A stretch of DNA of 64,000 nt from Pseudomonadota bacterium (GCA_023386635.1 JAEWJH010000024.1:1-64000); one strand, 5' to 3'; positions 34,132 to 43,845 are shown, numbered from the stretch's first letter. Numbers and translations: made by a program. The notes: generated from the sequence alone by a model not told the origin.

Positions 34132-35091
34132 ATGTCGAAGAAATCGGCGATCCTTTTCTCGGCGGCGCTGCTTGCGCTGTCGTTCAACCACGCCGTCGCA
34201 CAGACGAAAACCTACACGGTCGGCATCTCGCTGCCCGAGGCGCAAAACCCGTTCTATGTGCTGTTGGGTAAGTCCGCGGTGGAAACGCTCAAGCAGCGCG
34301 GCATCGAGGCGACGCTGCTGTCAGCCAATGCCGATGTGAACGAGCAGATCAACAACATCAACGATCTTACGGCGAAGAAAGTCGACGCGATCCTGATGTC
34401 GCCGCTCGATACCGAAGGCCCAGCCTCGGCGGTCAAGCGCGCGCATGATGCCGGCATCCCGATCTTCATGGTAGCCCGCACGCTGGATAAGCGCTTCGGC
34501 AATATCTGGAAGACCTTTGTCGGTATCCATTTTGACCAGATCGGCAAGTCGAAGGGCGAGTGGGTGGTGAAGAACACCAAGCCAGGCAAAGTGGCGATGC
34601 TGCTCGGGCCGGCCGGCGCGCTGGTGATGGTGGAGCAGGACAAGGCATTCCGCAGCGTCATCGAGCCTGCGGGATACAAGGTGACATTCGCGCAGAACTC
34701 GACGCAGACGCGCGAGAACGGTCTGAAGCTGAGCGAAGACGCCTTGATCGCGAATCCCGATCTGGTGGCGATCTATGCCTCGAACGATGATCTCGCGCTG
34801 GGTGCGGCACAGGCGGTGAAAGCCTCCGGCAAAATGGGACAAGTCGCGGTGATCGGTCTCAACGGTTCGCCGCCGGCACTGGCCGCGGTCCATAAAGGCG
34901 AGATGGCGGCGACTGTGCTGCTCGATCCCATCGGCTGGGGCCGTACCGCAGCGCTGACGGTCGCCGATTATCTGCAGAACAAGAAAGAGCCGGAGCCGTT
35001 CGTCACCTTCCAGTATCGGATGGTCGGTCAGGCCGATGCGTTCGATTTGATCCCGCCGCCGCTGCGCGAACGGCTGGGCGTGAAGAAGTAA
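34132..35091 (+). CDS. Ribose-type ABC transporter, periplasmic binding protein
   Basis: This 319-aa protein has a signal peptide cut near AVAQ-TKT (about residue 24) and the RbsB-like fold: VGISLPEAQNPFYVLLGK, NADVNEQINNINDL, VDAILMSPLDTEG. A GGGAGA ribosome site precedes it. Although the family name suggests sugars, the genes after it code for a flavoprotein and a molybdenum hydroxylase, so a purine-like or heteroaromatic ligand should be considered. Confidence 0.9.
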   Translation: MSKKSAILFSAALLALSFNHAVAQTKTYTVGISLPEAQNPFYVLLGKSAVETLKQRGIEATLLSANADVNEQINNINDLTAKKVDAILMSPLDTEGPASAVKRAHDAGIPIFMVARTLDKRFGNIWKTFVGIHFDQIGKSKGEWVVKNTKPGKVAMLLGPAGALVMVEQDKAFRSVIEPAGYKVTFAQNSTQTRENGLKLSEDALIANPDLVAIYASNDDLALGAAQAVKASGKMGQVAVIGLNGSPPALAAVHKGEMAATVLLDPIGWGRTAALTVADYLQNKKEPEPFVTFQYRMVGQADAFDLIPPPLRERLGVKK

Positions 35092-35101
35092 GCACGCGCG
35101 C

Positions 35102-36658
35102 ATGACCTCTCCGCCGGCCATGACATCGTCGGATCAGGATGTTTTTCTGTCGGCGCGCGGACTGAGCCGTCGCTACGGACCGATCCGGGCGCTATCCGAT
35201 GTCTCGGTCGAGATCCGGCGCGGAGAGGTGCATGCGATCGTCGGCGAGAACGGCGCCGGCAAATCGACCCTGATGCGGCTGCTGGCGGGTGAAGAACGGC
35301 CTGACAGCGGCAGCATCGTCATCGACGGCAAGTCCGTCGAACTGAGCAGCCCGCATCAGGCGCAGACGCACGGTATCGCCATCGTCCATCAACAATTTCA
35401 GCTGGTCGATACGCTAACGGTGGCCGAGAATATCTTTCTCGGTCGGCCCAAGCTGCGGTTCGGCCTTGTCGATCGGCGGAGCATGCAGCGCGCGGCGGCA
35501 GAGCGGCTGCGGCCCTTTACCATTGAGAACAAGGTTGGCGTCTGGGTGCGCGATCTGACAGTGGCCGAACGGCAGCTTGTTGAAATCGCTCGGGCGCTGG
35601 ACGGCGCAGCGAAGCTGCTGATCCTGGATGAGCCGACTGCATCCCTCGGCGCGGAGGAGCGCGACGAATTGTTCCGGCACGTCCGGCGGATGAAAGAGCA
35701 GGGCGCGGCGATCGTGCTGATCGCGCACAACCTCGATGAAGTGCTCGCGATCGCTGACCGGATCACGGTGCTGCGTAACGGGCAGAAGATCGACACATTG
35801 CCGCGGGCCGCAGTCGACTATGCCAGCGTGGTGGCGATGATCGTCGGCCGCGAACTCGCTCAGGGTTATCAGAAGGCGGCGGTGTCGCCCGGCGCGCCGG
35901 TTCTGGAGGCGCAGGCGATGATCCGCACGGCCGATGGCACCGACTTTCACGACATGACGTTGCGCCGGGGTGAGATCGTCGGCGTTCCGACCTATGTCGG
36001 GGCGATGGTTGATCGCACGCTCGCCGAGCTCACCGGCCTGCGGCGATTTTCCGGGACGGCGCTGTCGGTAGACGGGCGCGATCTGTCGCGCGCGTCGATC
36101 CGCGCTTTCATCGATGCCGGCGTCTGTCTGATCCCAGGCGATGCGATGGCCGAAGGCCTCATTCCGAATTTCTCCATCGCCGACAATATTCTGCTGCCGA
36201 ACCTCAAGCGGTTCAGGTCTGCCGGCATCGTCAAGCGCCGCGCGCTGCGGGCCGTGGTGATGGACCTGATCAAGGAATTGGATATCCGGCCGGCTAATCC
36301 GGATGCGCCGGTACGGTCTCTGTCCGGTGGCAATCGCCAGAAGGTGGTCATCGCCAAATGGCTCGCGCGCGGTGCGACCGTGTATGTGATGAACGATCCG
36401 ACCAAAGCGGTCGATGTCGGTGCGAAGGCGGAGATCTACCGCCTGCTCGGCGATGTGGTGGAGGACAACAAGGCGATCCTCCTGGTGTCGTCCGATACCG
36501 ACGAACTGATCGGATTGTCGGACCGGATCGTCGTCTTGCGCGACCAGCAGGCCGTCGCAGAATTTCCGGACCACCCGGCGGACAAGCAAAGCGTATTGGC
36601 GGCGGTCGTCGGGCGACGCGCCGACAGCCGCTCCAAGCTACAGGAGGCGCCGCGATGA
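35102..36658 (+). CDS. Ribose-type ABC transporter, double ATP-binding protein
   Basis: This 518-aa protein holds two nucleotide-binding domains. The first has Walker A GENGAGKST (about residues 52-60) and Walker B LLILDEPTASLG; the second keeps SLSGGNRQKVVIAKWLA but has lost a clear Walker A (GVPTYVGAMVDRT), as usual in this family where only one site is fully active. A second possible start, ATG 35120, is 6 codons in. Its stop overlaps the next start by ATGA. Confidence 0.92.
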   Translation: MTSPPAMTSSDQDVFLSARGLSRRYGPIRALSDVSVEIRRGEVHAIVGENGAGKSTLMRLLAGEERPDSGSIVIDGKSVELSSPHQAQTHGIAIVHQQFQLVDTLTVAENIFLGRPKLRFGLVDRRSMQRAAAERLRPFTIENKVGVWVRDLTVAERQLVEIARALDGAAKLLILDEPTASLGAEERDELFRHVRRMKEQGAAIVLIAHNLDEVLAIADRITVLRNGQKIDTLPRAAVDYASVVAMIVGRELAQGYQKAAVSPGAPVLEAQAMIRTADGTDFHDMTLRRGEIVGVPTYVGAMVDRTLAELTGLRRFSGTALSVDGRDLSRASIRAFIDAGVCLIPGDAMAEGLIPNFSIADNILLPNLKRFRSAGIVKRRALRAVVMDLIKELDIRPANPDAPVRSLSGGNRQKVVIAKWLARGATVYVMNDPTKAVDVGAKAEIYRLLGDVVEDNKAILLVSSDTDELIGLSDRIVVLRDQQAVAEFPDHPADKQSVLAAVVGRRADSRSKLQEAPR

Positions 36659-38109
36659 CGGCATCCAATCTCGCCGAACTGGAGCAGCGCATCGCCCGCG
36701 AGCGGCAGTTCATGTCGTTTCCCTCGCGGGCGTGGATGCGGCCGCCGTCGACGGCTGGTGAGCATGTTTATGACGTGATCATTGTCGGCGGCGGGCAGAG
36801 CGGCCTCGCGGCCGCTTACGGCCTGATCCGCGAAAACGTCACCAACATTTTGGTGCTGGATCGCAACGCGGCGGGACGCGAAGGACCATGGAAAACGTTT
36901 GCGCGCATGATCACCCTGCGCACGCCGAAGATGGTCAGCGGACTCGATTTCGGCAATCCGTCATTGACCCCGCAAGCCTGGTACGAGGCGCAATGGGGCG
37001 GCGACGCGTGGCAGCGGCTGGTGCGGATGCCGCGCGAACAATGGCAGGATTACCTCGACTGGTATCGCCGCGTTCTCGATCTGCCGGTCCGCAACGGCGT
37101 GAGCGTCACCGCCTTTGCCGACGATGGCGACCGGGTGTGCGTTGAGACGGCGGATGGCGCGCATCTGCTGGCGCGCAAGGTCGTTCTCTGCACGGGGCTC
37201 GATGGATCCGGCGAATGGACCGTTCCGAAATTCATCGCGGAAGCACTTCCGAAGAACTGCTACGCACACTCGGCGGAGGATATCGATTTCGCGGGTTTGG
37301 CCGGAAAGCGCGTCGGCGTGCTTGGCAATGGCGCGTCGGCGTTCGATAACGCGGCCACCGCGCTGGAGCACGGCGCGGTGAAGGTGGCGCTGTGCCTACG
37401 CAAACCCGCGTTCCCGCGCGTCAATGTCCATAAGTGGATGGAGACGTCGGGCTTCCTCGGGCACTACTGGACGTTGCCAGACGAAGCGCGTTGGCATTTC
37501 ATGCGCTACATCACCGGCATGAGCCAGCCGCCGCCCCAGGACACGCTGTGGCGCTGCGTGAATTTCCCGCAATTCAGCATTGAAACCGGAGCCGGTTGGC
37601 TCGGCGCGCGCCTCGACGGCGAGGATGTGGTCGTCGAGACTGGGAAGGGGCCGATGCGGTTCGACTTCCTTATCTGCGGCACCGGCATTTCGAGCAATCC
37701 GGCGAAGCGGCCGGAACTGGCGGCGCTCGCTCCGTCCATCGCGCTCTGGAACGATGTGTTCACGCCGCCCAAGGGTGAAGAAGACCCCTATCTCGGCGCC
37801 GCGCCCTATCTCGGTCCCGGATTCCAGTTCACCGAAAAGACGCCGGGTTCGGCGCCGGTTCTCAAACGCATCCATAATTTCACGTATGGCGCGACCTTGA
37901 GCATGGGGCTGTCGGCATCCTCGATCAGCGGGATGAAGTACGGTCTGCCGCGATTGATTCAAGGCGTGGTCGGCGACCTATTCCGCGAAGATCTTGCCTA
38001 TCAGGTCGAAACGCTGCACGCCTATCGTGACCCGGACATCACCACGCTCGCCCTTCCGGACGACCGCAGCCTCGTTCCCGTCGTCGATGTCCGGCGTGCG
38101 GCAGAGTAA
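36655..38109 (+). CDS. FMO-like NAD(P)/FAD-dependent oxidoreductase
   Basis: Starting at ATG 36655, which overlaps the ATPase stop, gives 484 aa. Residues about 44-58 carry GGGQSGLAAAYGL (FAD) and about 223-230 GNGASAFDNA (NADPH), the double Rossmann layout of flavin-containing monooxygenases and Baeyer-Villiger enzymes. A longer frame to 36358 lies within the ATPase gene. The overlap with a transport gene on one side and 14 bases to the hydroxylase FAD subunit on the other means one operon. The substrate is unknown. Confidence 0.88.
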   Translation: MTASNLAELEQRIARERQFMSFPSRAWMRPPSTAGEHVYDVIIVGGGQSGLAAAYGLIRENVTNILVLDRNAAGREGPWKTFARMITLRTPKMVSGLDFGNPSLTPQAWYEAQWGGDAWQRLVRMPREQWQDYLDWYRRVLDLPVRNGVSVTAFADDGDRVCVETADGAHLLARKVVLCTGLDGSGEWTVPKFIAEALPKNCYAHSAEDIDFAGLAGKRVGVLGNGASAFDNAATALEHGAVKVALCLRKPAFPRVNVHKWMETSGFLGHYWTLPDEARWHFMRYITGMSQPPPQDTLWRCVNFPQFSIETGAGWLGARLDGEDVVVETGKGPMRFDFLICGTGISSNPAKRPELAALAPSIALWNDVFTPPKGEEDPYLGAAPYLGPGFQFTEKTPGSAPVLKRIHNFTYGATLSMGLSASSISGMKYGLPRLIQGVVGDLFREDLAYQVETLHAYRDPDITTLALPDDRSLVPVVDVRRAAE

Positions 38110-38123
38110 CGCGAACCAGAAAC

Positions 38124-39023
38124 ATGTATCCCTCCCGTTTTGATTATGTAAAAGCCGACAGCTTCGCGGAGGCATCCGCCGCTTTGCTGCAGGGTGGCGA
38201 TGGGGCGAAGGTGCTGGCCGGCGGGCAGACCTTGATCCCGATGATGAAGCTGCGGCTGCTGCGGCCGGAATTGATCGTCGATCTCGGCGGGATCGGCGAA
38301 GCGCGCGACATCGTCGTCGATGACGACGTGATCGAGATCGGCGCGCTCGCCCGCCATGCCGATATCGGCAATGAATTCCGCGGACAGAACCTGTTTCCCA
38401 TCATCTCGGACTGCGCGCTGGGGATCGCCGACGCGCAGGTGCGTAATTTTGGGACGGTCGGTGGGTCGCTCGCCGAGGCCGATCCGTGTAGCTGCTGGCC
38501 GGCCCTGCTGGCGGCGCTCGATGCCGCCGTACTGGTGGAGGGGGCCGCCGGAACGCGGGCGCTGCGCGTGCGCGACCTACTGCGCGACGCCTATACACCC
38601 GATCTCGCGCCCGGCGAACTGATCACCCGTGTTGCAGTGGAGCGCGCCGCGCTCGCCGGTTTCGGCGCGTTCGTCGCGTTCAAGCGCGCCGCTCCGGCCT
38701 ATCCCACCGCCAGCGTCGCGTTGCAGATCGATTATGACAGCGACCGCATCGCCGCTTTGCGGCTCGGTTTCGGCTGTCTCGGTCTGACGCCGCTGGCCTT
38801 CGACGAAGTTGCGGACATGGCGTGCGGGAAGAAGGTGACGCCGGCCTTGATCGCCGAGATTGCCGACGCCGCGGCGGCCTTTGTCGAGCCGATCGAGGAT
38901 GCGAAAGGCAGCGAAGCCTACAAGCGCTCGCTGGCCGCCGGCCTCGTCACGCGGGCTTTCAACATCGTCGAGGCGCGTCGTGTCGGCTCGCCCGCTGGGG
39001 AGACGCATCAGTATTATGGCTGA
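38124..39023 (+). CDS. Molybdenum hydroxylase FAD-binding medium subunit (CoxM-like), second system
   Basis: This 299-aa subunit has the FAD motifs AGGQTLIPMMKLRLLRPE (about residues 32-49) and NFGTVGGSLAEADPCSCWP (about 109-127). It is the electron outlet of the second molybdenum hydroxylase. The order FAD, 2Fe-2S, CoxG, large subunit differs from the first system (large, FAD, 2Fe-2S-CoxG), arguing against recent tandem duplication. Confidence 0.92.
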   Translation: MYPSRFDYVKADSFAEASAALLQGGDGAKVLAGGQTLIPMMKLRLLRPELIVDLGGIGEARDIVVDDDVIEIGALARHADIGNEFRGQNLFPIISDCALGIADAQVRNFGTVGGSLAEADPCSCWPALLAALDAAVLVEGAAGTRALRVRDLLRDAYTPDLAPGELITRVAVERAALAGFGAFVAFKRAAPAYPTASVALQIDYDSDRIAALRLGFGCLGLTPLAFDEVADMACGKKVTPALIAEIADAAAAFVEPIEDAKGSEAYKRSLAAGLVTRAFNIVEARRVGSPAGETHQYYG

Positions 39024-39507
39024 CACCATGAAAATCCCGGTGTCCATCACGCTCAATGGCCGCGTCGTGCGGGCCGATGTCGAGCCGCGGATGCTGCTGG
39101 TCGAGTTCATCCGCGAAGTCGCCGGGCTGACCGGCACGCATATCGGTTGCGACACCAGCTATTGCGGCGCCTGCACCGTGCTGGTGAACGGACGGCCGGC
39201 GAAATCGTGCACCCTGCTGGCGGTTCAGGCCGAGAGCTGGTCGGTGAACACTGTGGAGTCGTTGGAGAGCGGCGACACGCTCAATGTCCTGCAACAGTGT
39301 TTCGCGGATAAGCATGCTTTGCAATGCGGCTTCTGCACACCGGGCTTCCTGATGTCGGCCACCGGTCTGCTCGATCAAAATCCCGATCCCGACGACAAGG
39401 CGATCCGCAAGGGACTCGGCGGCAATGTATGCCGCTGCACCGGATATCTGCCGATCATTGAGGCCGTCCGCTCGGCCGCTGCCGTCATCAAGGAGCGCAG
39501 GTCATGA
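39016..39507 (+). CDS. Molybdenum hydroxylase 2Fe-2S small subunit (CoxS-like), second system
   Basis: ATG 39016 overlaps the previous stop by 8 bases and gives 163 aa. It has the plant-type cluster CDTSYCGACTVLVNGRPAKSC and the second cluster CGFCTPGF with CRCTG. An internal ATG four codons on (MKIPVS) is a possible alternative start. A longer frame upstream lies in the FAD subunit and is not used. Confidence 0.92.
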   Translation: MADTMKIPVSITLNGRVVRADVEPRMLLVEFIREVAGLTGTHIGCDTSYCGACTVLVNGRPAKSCTLLAVQAESWSVNTVESLESGDTLNVLQQCFADKHALQCGFCTPGFLMSATGLLDQNPDPDDKAIRKGLGGNVCRCTGYLPIIEAVRSAAAVIKERRS

Positions 39508-40040
39508 ATGTCGATCTCGACGGTGAATTTGATACCGCCTCGTCGGTGGCGGAGACCTTCGCCTTCATCACGACGCCGGAGCGGTTCGCGCCGGTACTCC
39601 CGTATTTCAAGGGGCTCGATATCAAGGACGAGCGCCACTTCACGGTGACGCTGGAGGTGGGCGTACCGCAGATCCGCGGCCGCGCCGACGTGGACGCCGA
39701 ACTGGTCGAGAGCGAGGCGCCGTCGCGCGCCGTTTATGCGATCAAGGGCCGGCATACGCTGGGCATGATGGATTCCCGCATGACGTTCACGGTGTCGTCG
39801 GCGGATGGAAACGCCGGCGCCCATGTGGTCTGGACGACGCAAAGCGTCATCAGCGGGACGCTCGCCTCGCTGGCGCAGGGAATCCTGCTGCCATTGGCGA
39901 AGCGGCAGATCAAATCGCTGGTGCAGGCGGTGCGCAAGGAACTTGGCGGCGAAGAAGAGACGCCGGCGCAGTCGCTGGTGTCGCGCGGAACATCGTCGTT
40001 GCGCGGCCTATTCGGCAAATCGACGGGGTCATCGCGATGA
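39504..40040 (+). CDS. CoxG-like SRPBCC protein
   Basis: This 178-aa protein is a stand-alone CoxG-type SRPBCC domain (residues about 1-148) with a flexible Ser/Gly-rich tail. Starts with ATGA overlap after the 2Fe-2S gene and overlaps the large-subunit start in the same way. CoxG family proteins take part in maturation or membrane recruitment of molybdenum hydroxylases. The first system carries the same domain fused to its 2Fe-2S subunit. Confidence 0.85.
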   Translation: MNVDLDGEFDTASSVAETFAFITTPERFAPVLPYFKGLDIKDERHFTVTLEVGVPQIRGRADVDAELVESEAPSRAVYAIKGRHTLGMMDSRMTFTVSSADGNAGAHVVWTTQSVISGTLASLAQGILLPLAKRQIKSLVQAVRKELGGEEETPAQSLVSRGTSSLRGLFGKSTGSSR

Positions 40041-42469
40041 ATGCCCAATTCCGCCGCAAGGAGGATAATCGGCTGGTTCGCGGTCGTGGCCGCTTTGTCG
40101 ACGACGAAGGCGGCCGCGCGCTGCATATGCGGGTTGTCCGCTCGCCTTATGCCCATGCGCGAATCCGGTCGGTTGATGTCAGCGAGGCCGAGGCCAGCGA
40201 AGGCGTCATCTGCACCCTGACCGGCGCCGAGGTCGCGGCACTGACCAATCGCTTCATGCAGATCGCGCCGCCGCCGGCGGATCAGGTTGTCGATTATTGC
40301 ATGGCGCCCGATCTCGTGCGGTTTCAGGGCGAGCCCGTGGCGGCGGTAGTTGCGACCTCTGTGGCGCTCGCTGTCGATGCGGCGGAGAAGGTGCGGGTCG
40401 ACTATGAGCCCTTGCCGGTGGTGGTCGACGCGGTCGAATCCCTGCGCAACGAGACGCTGCTGCATGAGCAGGTGGGCACCAACGAAAGCTGGGGCTCGCT
40501 GTTCGATTGGGGCGAGGTCGATCAGGCGTTTGCGCAAGCCGATACGGTCGTTGAGATCGATCGTCTCAAGTTTCACCGGTTCTCCAGCACGCCATTGGAG
40601 ACTTATGGCGGTGTCGTGACCTGGGAAGCCAGCGGGCGCATCGACATGCTGTGCAACCTGATCCAGCCGGGCGTCGCCATGAAGTTCATGGCGCCGGCGC
40701 TTGGCGTTTCGCCGGAGCAGTTGCGCGTGCGGACGCAGGACATCGGCGGCGGATTCGGCATCAAGCAGAACCTCTATCCGTATCTGATGATCGCGGCGCT
40801 GGCCTCGCGCAAGGCCGGGCATCGTCCGATCAAATGGATCGAAGACCGGCGCGAGCACCTTCAGGGCAGCGCGCACGGCAACGAGCGCACCTTCCTGGAT
40901 ATCAAGGTGGCGCTGAAGGCCGACGGCGAAATCACCGCGGTGTCGGCGACGCATATCGATGACTGCGGCGCTTATCCGCGTTACGAGCCGCTGGGTGGCG
41001 TGATTTGGAGCCAGGTCGCACCGGCATCCTATCGACTCCGCAATCTGCGGATCAGATTCCGTCAGGCGATGACCAACAAATGTCCGGTCGGGCCGAACCG
41101 CGGCTTCTCCCGGATGCAGAATGTCTGGTTCCTGGAGCGCGTGGTCGATATCTGCGCGCATGAGATGGGGATCGCGCCGGACGTGATGCGGCAGCGCAAC
41201 TACATCCCGGAGATGCCGTGGACGACGCCGAACGGTTGCGTCTACGATTCCGGCGATTATGCGGCCATGCTGGCCATGGCCAAGGACATGATCGGCTGGG
41301 ACGGTTGGGTGGCGAAGCGCGACGCCATGCGCGCCGAAGGGCGCATCGTCGGCATCGGTATCGGGACCGCACTGGATTCAGGCACCAACAATTTCGGCCA
41401 GTCGACGATCGTCAATCCGAAGTCCGGCCTGTCGGGCAATTCTGAGGCGGCGAATGTTCGCGTCGGCGTCGACGGGTCTCTGACGGTGATCGTCGGCTCC
41501 GTGCCGCAGGGGCAGAGCCACGAAACCGTCGCGGCGCAGCTCGTCGCCAAGGAACTTGGCGTGCCGGAGGATATTGTCCGCGTGGCATCGGGCTTCGATT
41601 CCGAGCGGGCGACGCATACAAGTCACTCCGGCACTTATGCCAGCCAGTTTGCCGTCACCAGCGTCGGTGCGATCCATGGCGCCGTCGAAAAAGTGCGCGG
41701 CGAACTTCTCTCCGTGGCGGCGATGCTGCTGCAGAAGCAGCGTCACGAGTTGCGCACGGGCGTGTTCGGCGGTGTCGCCGGCGTCGGCACGGCGGACGGC
41801 AGCAGCCATGTTTCGTTTTCCGATATCTCCAATCTCATCAACACCAAGACGGCCGGGCTGCCGGCGGAGCTTGAGGACGTCACGCTGAACTGCCGCTATG
41901 TCTATCGCGCGCCGTTCCAGCTTCCCGATCCGGTCCGCAAATACGGCAATCTCACGCTGACCTATGCCGCACAGGTGCATGTCGGCGTGATCGAGGTCGA
42001 TCCGCTGACCCACAATATCCATGTGCTGGACTATGCCGCGGTCGATGACTGCGGGCGGGTGATGAACCATACGATCGTCAAGGGACAGGTGATCGGTGCG
42101 GCGGCGCATGGCTTTGGCGCGGCGCTGATGGAAAACCTGCGCTACGATGCCAATGGCAATCTGCTGACGGCGACGTTCAGCGACTACTGCCCGATCACGA
42201 TGCTGAACATGCCGAACATCCGTTACGGCAACCGGGAATCGCCATCCCCCTTTACCTACAACGGTGCCAAGGGCATGGGCGAGGGCGGTGGCGGACCGAT
42301 TTTCGCCCTGTCATCGGCGTTGCAGGACGCGCTGGCCGCGACCGGAATTCGTCTCAATCAATCGCATTACTCGCCGAGCGATCTTCATGCGGTCATGGCC
42401 GGAATCTTGGCCGGGGCGCCGACACAGGGCGTCGCGCGGGTCAACGCCGTCCGGCAAAAGCCGGTGTAG
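40037..42469 (+). CDS. Molybdenum hydroxylase large subunit, second system
   Basis: This 810-aa xanthine dehydrogenase-family subunit has GRGRFVDDEGG at the start, DIGGGFGIKQN near residue 234, an active-site loop GPNRGFSR at 352-359 and catalytic Glu749 in GMGEGG. The loop differs from both CO dehydrogenase and the first enzyme here (PYRGVAR), so a different substrate is likely. Hydroxylation of a nucleobase-like or heteroaromatic compound imported by the upstream transporter is a reasonable inference. Confidence 0.92.
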   Translation: MNAQFRRKEDNRLVRGRGRFVDDEGGRALHMRVVRSPYAHARIRSVDVSEAEASEGVICTLTGAEVAALTNRFMQIAPPPADQVVDYCMAPDLVRFQGEPVAAVVATSVALAVDAAEKVRVDYEPLPVVVDAVESLRNETLLHEQVGTNESWGSLFDWGEVDQAFAQADTVVEIDRLKFHRFSSTPLETYGGVVTWEASGRIDMLCNLIQPGVAMKFMAPALGVSPEQLRVRTQDIGGGFGIKQNLYPYLMIAALASRKAGHRPIKWIEDRREHLQGSAHGNERTFLDIKVALKADGEITAVSATHIDDCGAYPRYEPLGGVIWSQVAPASYRLRNLRIRFRQAMTNKCPVGPNRGFSRMQNVWFLERVVDICAHEMGIAPDVMRQRNYIPEMPWTTPNGCVYDSGDYAAMLAMAKDMIGWDGWVAKRDAMRAEGRIVGIGIGTALDSGTNNFGQSTIVNPKSGLSGNSEAANVRVGVDGSLTVIVGSVPQGQSHETVAAQLVAKELGVPEDIVRVASGFDSERATHTSHSGTYASQFAVTSVGAIHGAVEKVRGELLSVAAMLLQKQRHELRTGVFGGVAGVGTADGSSHVSFSDISNLINTKTAGLPAELEDVTLNCRYVYRAPFQLPDPVRKYGNLTLTYAAQVHVGVIEVDPLTHNIHVLDYAAVDDCGRVMNHTIVKGQVIGAAAHGFGAALMENLRYDANGNLLTATFSDYCPITMLNMPNIRYGNRESPSPFTYNGAKGMGEGGGGPIFALSSALQDALAATGIRLNQSHYSPSDLHAVMAGILAGAPTQGVARVNAVRQKPV

Positions 42470-42532
42470 ACGCCGGGCCGATATGGACTCCGCGATCCGG
42501 CTTTTGCACCATAGCCCGGAGCAGGCAGGATA

Positions 42533-43459
42533 GTGGGCGTGGGCAAATCAAAGGATACGGTCCGGACTCTGGCCGAGGACGGCCTTCTGTATCTCGGCCA
42601 TGCCGCCCGGCTCGGCACGATGCGGGCCGCAAGTGACCTGTTCGATGTCGCGCCGTCGACCATCAGCCGTCAGATCGCCATGCTTGAGAAAGAGCTCGGC
42701 ATCGAACTGGTGGAAAAGAACCGCCATGTCGTCAAACTGACGGAAGCGGGCCGGCGCGTCCTCGCCTATTACCGCGATCAGCAGGCGCAGCGGGAGACGC
42801 TGCTCTCCGAGATCGACGATCTGAAGGGATTGCGGACGGGGCATGTCGTTGTCGCGATCGGGCAGGGGTTGATCCGGATTCCGCTGGTCGCGGCGATCCA
42901 GGAGTTCAACCGCCGCTTTCCGCGCATGACATTGACGGTCCGTAACATCGCGTCCCGCGATGTCGTCCAACTGGTCTATGAGGACGTCGTGCATTTTGGC
43001 GCCATCCTCGATGCGTCTCCGGATCCGCGTGTGCGGACCCGCAGCACGTCGAACCAACCGCTGTTGTTCATCACCCGGCCGGACCATCCCTACGCCAACC
43101 GCCGTTCGCTGGCTGTCGCGCGGCTGGTCGGGCAGAAGCTGGTTCTGCCGCAGGAGGGATTTCGTGTCCGGGAAATTCTTGGCGCAATCGAGCAGCGCGA
43201 AGGGATTGTTCTCGATATCGGCGTGACGGCGTCGTCGATCCAGACGCTGACGGATTGCGTTTTATCAGGTGTCGGCTCGACCATCATACCGGCCGATTGC
43301 GTCTCTGATCACATCAAGGCCGGCCGACTTGTTGCAATCCCGATCCAGGATCCGGATCTGTCGGCTGCGCGGCTGCATATCATCGTTCGCATCGGCCGAA
43401 GACTGCCTTCGAACGCTTTGGCGTTTCTTGAAATTTTGGAACGAAAACTGACTTTATGA
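42533..43459 (+). CDS. LysR-family transcriptional regulator
   Basis: This 308-aa protein, started by GTG at 42533, has an N-terminal winged helix (LGTMRAASDLFDVAPSTISR, about residues 24-43) and an effector domain. It lies 63 bases after the large-subunit gene, on the same strand, so it may be the last gene of the operon or have its own promoter. LysR regulators more often lie divergent; control of the operon upstream is inferred. Confidence 0.88.
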   Translation: MGVGKSKDTVRTLAEDGLLYLGHAARLGTMRAASDLFDVAPSTISRQIAMLEKELGIELVEKNRHVVKLTEAGRRVLAYYRDQQAQRETLLSEIDDLKGLRTGHVVVAIGQGLIRIPLVAAIQEFNRRFPRMTLTVRNIASRDVVQLVYEDVVHFGAILDASPDPRVRTRSTSNQPLLFITRPDHPYANRRSLAVARLVGQKLVLPQEGFRVREILGAIEQREGIVLDIGVTASSIQTLTDCVLSGVGSTIIPADCVSDHIKAGRLVAIPIQDPDLSAARLHIIVRIGRRLPSNALAFLEILERKLTL

Positions 43460-43461
43460 CG

Positions 43462-43480
43462 AGATCGAAGAATTCGATCT
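43462..43480. other. Stem-loop just after the LysR gene
   Basis: AGATCGAA and TTCGATCT form a perfect 8-bp stem with a GAA loop, starting 3 bases after the LysR stop. There is no T-run, so termination strength is doubtful. Confidence 0.4.
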
Positions 43481-43551
43481 TCAGTACAAAGAGTGATTGC
43501 TTACATGGCCGGCATTTTTTTCCGAGTTACTTAATTCGCCGCGATTTTAGG

Positions 43552-43845
43552 CTACTTCACTTCGCTGTATGACAGAATCGTAAGAGCGTTTGTGCAGACT
43601 AACGGAAGTTCGCTTTGGCGCAGACGCATCTGCATTCGGTAAAGTCTGGCTCCCCCTCTGATGTTTACTGGAGTGAAACTGCGAACGTCTGCGGGGGTAT
43701 TGATTGCGTCCTCCAGCTGCAGCTGACTGATCCTGCTATGAAATCCATAACTGCCCCACGATTGTGGGACCATCCGATGTAGCAACAACGGTGTGCTGTT
43801 TAACTCACATATCGTATATTTCCTTATCTGGACACAAGTTGCCAT
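43552..43845 (-). CDS. Doubtful ORF next to the phosphatase pseudogene (97 aa)
   Basis: The frame begins MATCVQIRKYTICELNSTP immediately after the phosphatase-fragment stop and ends near 43552. I recognise no family. The stretch INTPADVRSFTPVNIRGGARLYRMQ (shown as INTPADVRSFT and PVNIRGGARLYRMQ) looks protein-like but the region around it is degraded, so it may be a remnant. Confidence 0.25.
   Translation of the reverse strand: MATCVQIRKYTICELNSTPLLLHRMVPQSWGSYGFHSRISQLQLEDAINTPADVRSFTPVNIRGGARLYRMQMRLRQSELPLVCTNALTILSYSEVK

Noticed and set aside
33148..36658. Naming the importer as a ribose or autoinducer-2 system
   Set aside because: The family is broad and the downstream flavin and molybdenum enzymes argue for another ligand; no sugar kinase or lsr-type gene is present.
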